Assembly (NCBI GenBank): GCA_013139935.1
Contig: WSZX01000344.1
Location: 1 to 11,769 of the forward strand
Reading direction: 5' to 3'
From: Ardenticatenales bacterium
Lineage (GTDB): Bacteria; Chloroflexota; Anaerolineae; Promineifilales; UBA4811
Length of the DNA stretch: 11,769 nt
Shown one piece after another: positions 6,913 to 11,769 of the stretch. The notes under the pieces were generated by a model, which saw nothing but the letters and a program-made list of their open reading frames with translations, was not told the DNA's origin and did not search any database. The translations under genes were made by a program, and so were the position numbers. How positions within the stretch are numbered: position 1 is the first letter of the stretch; each line of letters begins with the position of its first letter.

Positions 6913-8036
6913 TCAGGCGCCAAGTCTCCTCTTCGCTGCTGGTAGCAGGATGGTGAAAGTGCTACCCCTGCCGGGTTCGCTTTCGACCTTGATTTCTCCC
7001 CCGTGAAGCGTGACAATAGCCTTGACGATCGCCAGACCGCTGCCGAAACCCTGCTGCTCCATCCTGTCACGGTCAACTTGGTGGAGTACCTGAAACATGT
7101 CATCCAGGGCGTCCGGCCGGATTCCAATCCCTTGATCGTTGATCGACACCCGGACCATGTCTTCAGCCCGGTCCACGCCGAGGACAACCGAACCAGCTCC
7201 ACTGGGAGAGAACTTGATGGCATTGTCAACCAATCGCGAAATGGCATCGGCAAGAAACTCGGTGTCGGCGATGATTGGCCGAATGTCATCGGCCAATCGC
7301 ACGTCAATGCTCAGACCCTTTTCTTGTGCCCCCTTCTGGTGGCGGGCGATGCTCGTCTGCACCAGGGTGGAGTAGCTCTCGACCAGGGTTCGTCTTCTTT
7401 CATAGATGCCCTTGGCCTCCCCTGTCTCCAACTCGACCAAGAGGAGGAAATCCTTACCAGAGACCGCAGGCGATTGCTGCCGTCAAGAATCACCTGGCAG
7501 AACTCCTGAAAGTCAGCTTGACTCAGTTGCCCACCGCCTGATGCCAGAACCGCGCTATAGGTGGTGATGTGGGTCAAGGGGGTGCGGAACTCGTGGTTGA
7601 GGGTGTTAAGGATGTTACGTTTGACGGCCGCGATCTCTCGCTGATGAGCATGCTTCCACCGCTCTGCAATCGCCAGTTTTGAGCCAACGGCAACCAATAG
7701 CTCCTCAGCGTTGAATGGTTTGGTGAGATAATCATCCGCGCCCATCTGCTTGCCCATCAGGACATCCAGCCTGCCTCCCTTGGCTGTGAGGAAGATGAAC
7801 GGAATATGTGACCATTCGGGCTGAGAGCGAACCCGTTTATAGAATTCGTATCCATCCAATACGGGCATCATTATGTCCGAAACAATCAAATTGGCCCGCA
7901 ACCACTCGAGTGCCTCCAATGCTTCCTGCCCGTTCTCAGCCGTATAGGTTCGATAGCCCTGCAGATCGAGGATATCCTGGACGATCTCCCGCATCGACTC
8001 ATCGTCTTCTACAATCAGAATATGGTATTGGGTCAT
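6913..8036 (-). pseudogene. Receiver-histidine kinase gene broken by a one-base frameshift
   Basis: Two consecutive frames together encode one protein. The first (8036 to about 7455) gives a CheY-like receiver with Asp11/Asp12, phospho-acceptor Asp54, Thr84 and Lys106. A HisKA helix follows with His148 in NHEFRTPLTH, then sense is lost after LRSLV and the frame ends at 7311 with a Ser/Arg-rich tail. The second frame (about 7455 to 6913) gives the HATPase: N-box DNAIKFSP, G1 DQGIGI, and G2 GFGSGLAI. Adding one A to the minus-strand GTAAGG (plus-strand 7452-7457) restores V-K-D-F-L-L-L-V-E-L-E, the usual linker of such kinases, and an intact protein of 374 residues. So this is a single-base deletion or a sequencing error in a T-run. 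There is no transmembrane or DNA-binding domain, so the signal must pass to another protein. Confidence 0.85.
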
Positions 8037-8109
8037 CTCTTTGCTGCCGAGCTACGAATCAGCCTTCACGCCGACCTTGGCGGTCCAGCACGCAGGCGCG
8101 AACGGAGGG

Positions 8110-9504
8110 CTACCTGCTTTCAGAGTGCACTTGGGACGGGTATTGAAGGAGCTTGTATCCCCGGCCTCGCACAGTCACCAAATACCGGGGATTGTTGGGT
8201 TCGGGTTCGATCTTGTTCCGCAGGCGGCTGATGAGCTTCTCGATGCGTGCGTTATCAACCTGATCGATGTATTCTTGGCCCCACACCGACTCGACGATCA
8301 GATACTTGTCACACAGCTTTCCCAGCCGGCCGTACAAGGTCTGGAGCAGGTGATATTCGAGTTCCGTCAAGGTGGACGCTCGTCGCCCGTCTACCCATAC
8401 ATCGCCAGCATCCACATCAATCCAAATCCCTTCCGGATAGTCTAGTTCGGTTCGCCGCCTCCGCTGAACAAAAGCTGCAAAGCGCTCACCAAAGACCCGA
8501 GTCCGCTTCCCCTGTGTCAGAATTCCCTTCTGTTTCAACGAAGCAAGCACCGGTTCGGTCAAACCGGCTGTCCCTTCGACCACAAACTGGAGCAGGCCAC
8601 CTTGTTCCCCTTCTGACAGTTGATGCCAGAGCTTGACGCACTCATCTTGGGCCATTTCGCTAGTGTCCAACTGCTGGGTTACCAGTTCGAGCCCTTGCTG
8701 ACGGTAGAGCTCCGGCGCACCAGCCTCCAATTGAATGAGCAGTTGGGCGACGACCAGTAGCAGCCCGGGATGACCGTTTGCTTGGCGCCAAACATAGTTG
8801 ATCTCGGTCTCATCCAATTTAATGGTCTCATCTGCCGATCGTAGGCCGGGCAGGGTGGGGGGATGTGCCGGCAGACTCAGTAGCAGAGCCTTGGCATCTG
8901 GCTCTGTCAGCATTCCCAGGTGACGCTCACGTCGAGACACTAGTTCGTAGAACTCTTCCACGGCGGGGTCAGTTCGAATTCGGCGCAGAGGCCGCGCCGT
9001 GGCGGTGACGTACGCCAGCCTGCCCCTATATTTGTCATGCAGCGCGCGCAGGTTGAGAAAGATCCGGCTATCCAGCGTCGCAAACGCCTCATCAAACTCG
9101 TCCAACAGAAGAACGATGCCGCCCTTCAGTGACTGGCAGGCCTGCATTATAGCGTCATTAAAGCCGAGCGGGACCAGAAACGGACTCTCCGGCTGAACCA
9201 TCTTGCGGTAGCAGGCGGCCAACTTCTCCAGCAGGCTGGCCGCCATCCCCTTTTCGGCCAATGTCTCCTGCAGGGCGCGCAGGACAGCTTCATAGAAGCC
9301 CTGATCGGTAGCGGCCAACATCAGGTTGCAGTCCACGTAGGCAAAGGTCTGCGGCAACTCTCCGGTGCGGGCGGCCAGGTCACGCAGGAGCATGGATTTG
9401 CCGGTGTTACTCATGCCGATGATCGAGCAACTCGCACCGTTTTGAACACGGTCGATTACATAATGGTAGTCTGCCTGCCGGAGATGTAGCTGTAGCGAGT
9501 CCAC
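8110..9504 (-). CDS. P-loop ATPase with C-terminal OmpR-type winged helix
   Basis: A 464-residue putative transcription factor. Residues about 15-260 form an AAA/STAND-like ATPase: Walker A GMSNTGKS (30-37), Walker B VLLLDEFDEA (131-140, with Asp135 and Glu136), and a sensor-like TATARPLRR (168-175). Residues about 285-350 look like a linker winged helix (a GLTEPVLASLKQKGIL-type segment). Residues about 360-455 are a trans_reg_C (OmpR/PhoB) DNA-binding domain with STLTELEYHLLQTL, a recognition helix around NARIEKLISRLRNKIE, and the final hairpin VRGRGYKL. There is no receiver domain. The start is GTG at 9504; an in-frame TAG lies two codons upstream, so the protein cannot begin earlier, and the next ATG falls inside Walker A. 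It precedes the receiver-kinase gene by 73 bp and is a plausible regulator of the pspA block. Confidence 0.88.
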   Translation of the reverse strand: MDSLQLHLRQADYHYVIDRVQNGASCSIIGMSNTGKSMLLRDLAARTGELPQTFAYVDCNLMLAATDQGFYEAVLRALQETLAEKGMAASLLEKLAACYRKMVQPESPFLVPLGFNDAIMQACQSLKGGIVLLLDEFDEAFATLDSRIFLNLRALHDKYRGRLAYVTATARPLRRIRTDPAVEEFYELVSRRERHLGMLTEPDAKALLLSLPAHPPTLPGLRSADETIKLDETEINYVWRQANGHPGLLLVVAQLLIQLEAGAPELYRQQGLELVTQQLDTSEMAQDECVKLWHQLSEGEQGGLLQFVVEGTAGLTEPVLASLKQKGILTQGKRTRVFGERFAAFVQRRRRTELDYPEGIWIDVDAGDVWVDGRRASTLTELEYHLLQTLYGRLGKLCDKYLIVESVWGQEYIDQVDNARIEKLISRLRNKIEPEPNNPRYLVTVRGRGYKLLQYPSQVHSESR

Positions 9505-9664
9505 GAACGCCTACCGATTGGGTGGTCGCCAACCTGGACCGACTGTGATTCTGCTGCTCATTTCCCAGCCCTCATTCTGCTCCGAGTGTCGACAGCCAGA
9601 ACCTGTGCCCTGTGGCCAGGCCTCTACTTGTTCGACACCAGGCGCCCGTGCAGATGTGCAGCGG
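9505..9664. other. Short gap upstream of the ATPase-winged-helix gene
   Basis: 160 bp between the stop of the Pro/Thr-rich protein and the GTG of the ATPase gene. A promoter for the signalling pair may lie here, but I see no convincing -10 or -35. The only symmetric element is TGTCGACA (9587-9594), a perfect 8-bp palindrome that is too short to call an operator. Confidence 0.3.
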
Positions 9665-10201
9665 CTAAATGGTCGGCCGCAGTCGGCGAGCCAGCATGAT
9701 GATCGAGACGAGCACAACAGCGGCCAAAATAGCACCCCACATCCCCATTCCACCGGGCGGAAGCTGTCCGCCACTCGGCCCGATAGTGGGCGTGGGGGCG
9801 GGTGCAGTGGGCGCCTCTTCGGTCGCGTCGCCTTCCTCCGCCTCAGGGGTCAGAGGAATCGCGGTCTGGGCCACCGGGCTGGGGGTGACCTTGGCCGGCG
9901 CGGGCGATTTGGTCTGGGTAGGAGTGCTGGTCGGTGCTGCCGTTGGAGACCGTGGGGAAGGGGGTGGCGTATAGGCTGCCTCCGTCTCCATGGCTACCAC
10001 CGTCTGTGTCACCAATAGGTTCTGTGCCTCAATGGTCTGATTCATGATCGCAATCTCGTTGCTCGCACCGGCGCCTCTCCTGGTCAGGGCGATGATGACG
10101 ATGGCGATAACCGAGATGACAAAGAGCGCAGCCATTCCCAATACCGCAAAGATGAATGCGCGACTAGAGGTTTTCTCTTCTACTACAAAGTCATCTGCCA
10201 T
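9665..10201 (-). CDS. Small two-TM protein with Pro/Thr-rich linker
   Basis: A 178-residue protein of no named family. An acidic N-terminal tail (residues 1-14) leads to a membrane segment (about 15-40) ending in RR. A helical stretch follows (46-75), then a low-complexity linker rich in Pro, Thr, Ser and Ala (about 77-143), a Gly/Pro patch LPPGG (147-151), a second hydrophobic segment (154-171), and a basic tail ARRLRPTI. The C-terminal order (LPxxG, hydrophobic helix, Arg-rich end) resembles a degenerate cell-wall sorting signal, but the Thr of LPxTG is missing. The linker is probably extracytoplasmic. The ATG at 10201 is chosen because a near-perfect AGGAGG (10213-10208) lies six bases ahead. 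The open frame extends further upstream, but that part has no such site. Confidence 0.75.
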   Translation of the reverse strand: MADDFVVEEKTSSRAFIFAVLGMAALFVISVIAIVIIALTRRGAGASNEIAIMNQTIEAQNLLVTQTVVAMETEAAYTPPPSPRSPTAAPTSTPTQTKSPAPAKVTPSPVAQTAIPLTPEAEEGDATEEAPTAPAPTPTIGPSGGQLPPGGMGMWGAILAAVVLVSIIMLARRLRPTI

Positions 10202-10207
10202 GACGAA

Positions 10208-10213
10208 CCTCCT
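10208..10213 (-). promoter_or_regulatory. Strong Shine-Dalgarno of the Pro/Thr-rich protein gene
   Basis: AGGAGG on the minus strand, six bases before the ATG at 10201-10199. It rules in favour of the 178-residue product over the longer in-frame reading. Confidence 0.75.
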
Positions 10214-10278
10214 ATGCTCGACGCTGGCTGCTGAATACAAGAGTCAGGTGCAACCAGTTCTGTCCAATGGGATCCATT

Positions 10279-11355
10279 CTATCCAACCACATCCAGATTC
10301 ACAAAGGGGACAAACACGACTTCCCCAGTTTCCAAAACAACATCTGCCCCCGGATACCTGATGCCATTGTCGACGATGCGTGACTCGTCATACATTTCCT
10401 TCACGATGCCAACAGATCCTCGGCGTGGGGCTCGGATGATGCGCACTTTGTGACCGGCGGTCAATTCTGTTCCTGGTCGGGGGGGGGGAGCGGGAAGAGT
10501 GGAAGCCGGTAGCGGGATGATGATCTCCGGCCGGTCCACCCAGGGGCGGCCGGGGGCTGGCGCCAGCAACATCGTTTCGTGTCCCTCGTTGGCCTGCAAC
10601 AGTCCAAAGATGGGGGATGAAATGGGAATCCGTCCCATACCTTCGGTGGCGATTACCGGCAAAAGATGTTGAGAGATCTCCTCTCGAAGATCGGCCGGCA
10701 CTCCCCCTACAATCAAGCCTCGCACCTGCATCTCTTGAGCCTTGGCCAATAGATTCAGGTCCAGCGTTGCCCCACAGACCAGAATGGAGCCGTGGTGCGC
10801 GACCTCAATCCGCTCGCCGTCCAGAACGGCATCCGGCTGCTCGACGCCCATCGTCAAGCTGCCATAGCCCTCTCTACGCGTGCCCCATACTCCCTGAATC
10901 AGCGCCCCAGCCGTTTCTATCGTCACGCCCAGGCCAGAGGTAGTGTTTGTGACCAGCCCGGAAAGCAACGCCCGCAACTCAAACAGGTCCGACTGGGGCT
11001 CTATGACGATGCGGCCACCCACAGCAGCCACCACCCTTCCCTCAACTGGCGAGGTGATTTTGCGCCCGCCCACTAGTTTCCCTTTGCGGCGCGCCAGCAG
11101 TTCCCCCTGTTGGACAAATTCACCCGGTTGTTTGAGATAGTATTTCCCCGCCCGGTGAACTGGAACCCCCAGTTGCTGGGCTACATCTATGATCGCGTAT
11201 GCTCCTGGCCGGGCGGCTCGTGCCACGACATCGCTCGGCTCCACCTGCTGGCGGGTGCTGATCAACACCTCTCCTCGCCACGGGAGCCTGCGTTCTCGAC
11301 GGATGGCAGTCAGCGGCAGAACATGAGTTGCCGATGGGTAGAACGGTGTGCTCAC
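10279..11355 (-). CDS. Conserved-looking protein with lipoyl-like barrel and KOW-like C-terminus
   Basis: About 358 residues from the GTG at 11355; not a family I can name. The N-terminal part reads as a split barrel-sandwich fold: WRGEVLI...QQVEPSDVVARA (about 26-47), then PGEFVQQGELLARRKGKLV (77-95) and a turn ITSPVEGRVVAAVGGRIVIEP (100-120), as in biotinyl/lipoyl-like and RnfC N-terminal domains. No modifiable Lys motif is evident. The middle (about 150-270) is a Gly/Val-rich alpha/beta segment with IQGVWGTRREGYG and VRGLIVGGVPADL. A Pro-rich linker follows, encoded through a ten-base C run (10488-10479), and then a KOW-like segment HKVRIIRAPRRGSVGIV with VVLETGEVVFVPFVNLDVV (about 302-357). 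There is no signal peptide, so it is probably cytoplasmic. The start is unsure: ATG at 11373 is also possible and would overlap the upstream gene. It lies directly after, and is probably coupled to, the truncated gene upstream. Confidence 0.7.
   Translation of the reverse strand: MSTPFYPSATHVLPLTAIRRERRLPWRGEVLISTRQQVEPSDVVARAARPGAYAIIDVAQQLGVPVHRAGKYYLKQPGEFVQQGELLARRKGKLVGGRKITSPVEGRVVAAVGGRIVIEPQSDLFELRALLSGLVTNTTSGLGVTIETAGALIQGVWGTRREGYGSLTMGVEQPDAVLDGERIEVAHHGSILVCGATLDLNLLAKAQEMQVRGLIVGGVPADLREEISQHLLPVIATEGMGRIPISSPIFGLLQANEGHETMLLAPAPGRPWVDRPEIIIPLPASTLPAPPPRPGTELTAGHKVRIIRAPRRGSVGIVKEMYDESRIVDNGIRYPGADVVLETGEVVFVPFVNLDVVG
10479..10488 (-). repeat. Ten-base G/C homopolymer inside a coding region
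   Basis: Ten consecutive G on the plus strand (C on the coding strand) encode part of the Ala-Pro-Pro-Pro linker just before the KOW-like C-terminal domain. The frame is open through it as sequenced. Such tracts slip during replication and are also common sites of sequencing error. Confidence 0.8.
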
Positions 11356-11359
11356 CTGG

Positions 11360-11769
11360 TCATCCCCCCACATCCCAGAGCCATTGCTGGATCTTGGTCT
11401 GGCGTGCAATCGGATCGGATGGAAGGCAAAGCGGACGGCCGCGTGCGTCAACGATCACCCCAAGCGCCCCGCCGTACACGCGCCGGCGGCTCTTGCGACC
11501 AGGACCTGCCCCCACATCAAAACGTCTACAGGGGCGCAAGTGCAGTTCGGCCCGCTGGCCGGCCGCTAAGGGCAGCACCTCCAACGAGCCGTATTCCGCT
11601 TCTACTTCGAGTTCGCTGCCGTTCTCATAGATCACTGTGAGACGCAATACCACGTCGCCTGATTCTGCCTGTCCAACGGGGACCACGACCGTGCCCAGTT
11701 CGCGAAAGGCTCCAGACTCGATCACTTGGGCGGTCGCCAGCGGCTCGACCCTGGCTACCGTGCCCAATG
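11360..11769 (-). CDS. C-terminal end of a larger protein (partial; possibly MutL/GlmL-like)
   Basis: The last 136 or so codons of a gene whose start lies beyond the right edge. The frame stays open to the end of the window, and the first visible in-frame start-like codon (TTG at 11767) has no space for a ribosome site, so I treat it as internal. The visible part is beta-rich (LGTVVVPVG, VVLRLTVIYENGSELEVEAEYGSLEVLPL), then RPCRRFDVGAGPG, a GGALGVIVDARGRPLCLP segment, and an end KIQQWLWDVGG. From memory, the VDARGRPL...WLWD-type ending resembles the C-terminal extension of Chloroflexota proteins annotated as glutamate mutase L (MutL/GlmL). This is a weak recognition without the N-terminal ATPase domain. 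The stop (11362-11360) lies five bases before the GTG of the next gene, so the two are probably co-translated. Confidence 0.6.
   Translation of the reverse strand, partial: LGTVARVEPLATAQVIESGAFRELGTVVVPVGQAESGDVVLRLTVIYENGSELEVEAEYGSLEVLPLAAGQRAELHLRPCRRFDVGAGPGRKSRRRVYGGALGVIVDARGRPLCLPSDPIARQTKIQQWLWDVGG

Noticed and set aside
6699..7307. Minus-strand open frame of about 200 codons running from the kinase gene into the gap before pspA
   Set aside because: It is an out-of-frame reading of the HATPase domain with no motifs; the overlapping frame encodes clear N, G1 and G2 boxes.
7311..7455. Programmed -1 frameshift in the kinase gene
   Set aside because: No X-XXY-YYZ slippery heptamer or following stem is evident at the junction. 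A missing base in the T-run explains the data more simply.
7440..7455. Separate gene for the HATPase domain starting at TTG 7440
   Set aside because: There is no ribosome site before the TTG, and the upstream codons in the corrected frame continue the kinase linker, so it is the second half of one broken gene.
9587..9594. Perfect palindrome TGTCGACA upstream of the ATPase-winged-helix gene
   Set aside because: Eight bases is too short to claim an operator, it does not extend, and no second copy is placed near a promoter. GTCGAC also occurs elsewhere in the window.
11373..11451. Longer N-terminus of the lipoyl-like protein starting at 11451
   Set aside because: It would overlap the upstream gene by about 90 bases and its first residues (His/Arg-rich) look like an out-of-frame reading of that gene's end.

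Overview
The window looks like a chromosomal segment from a Chloroflexota bacterium (Anaerolineae/Caldilineae-like). This is inferred from the moderately high GC content, the style of the proteins (membrane-anchored solute-binding proteins, a solute-binding/VWA fusion, a Pro/Thr-rich bitopic protein, an ATPase fused to an OmpR-type winged helix) and the mixed ATG/GTG starts. No rRNA, tRNA or marker gene fixes the taxonomy. Every gene I support is on the minus strand, so transcription runs from high to low coordinates. There is no transposon, CRISPR array or tRNA.

Layout in the direction of transcription. (1) 11769-10279: the C-terminal end of a protein cut by the window edge (possibly related to the Chloroflexota MutL/GlmL family). 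It overlaps or abuts a protein of about 358 aa with a lipoyl-like barrel and a KOW-like C-terminus, whose gene carries a ten-base C tract. (2) 10201-9665: a small protein with two membrane segments joined by a Pro/Thr-rich linker. (3) 9504-6913: a signalling pair, first an NTPase with an OmpR-type DNA-binding domain, then a receiver-histidine kinase whose reading frame is broken by one missing base near 7454. (4) 6912-6693: a regulatory gap with three TGAC half-sites spaced exactly 11 bp apart and a possible -10 box. (5) 6692-2044: a tight four-gene block of PspA/IM30, a membrane-anchored solute-binding protein, a solute-binding/VWA fusion, and a two-TM coiled-coil protein. (6) 2020-285: a glutaconate CoA-transferase-like A/B pair that starts only 23 bp after the coiled-coil gene. 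(7) 83-1: the first 27 codons of a lipoprotein gene.

The most interesting unit is the 9504-2044 block. Its gene content fits an envelope-stress module. A PspA-type membrane-remodelling protein lies with two paralogous surface sensors or receptors, one with an intact MIDAS VWA domain, and with a membrane-anchored coiled-coil partner. Upstream is a split control unit: the receiver-kinase has no output domain, and the ATPase-winged helix has no receiver. The 11-bp direct repeats before pspA have the geometry OmpR/PhoB-type winged helices recognise, so the neighbouring ATPase-winged-helix protein is a natural candidate for binding there. That link is a hypothesis. What is directly visible is the gene order, the domains, the frameshift and the repeat spacing.
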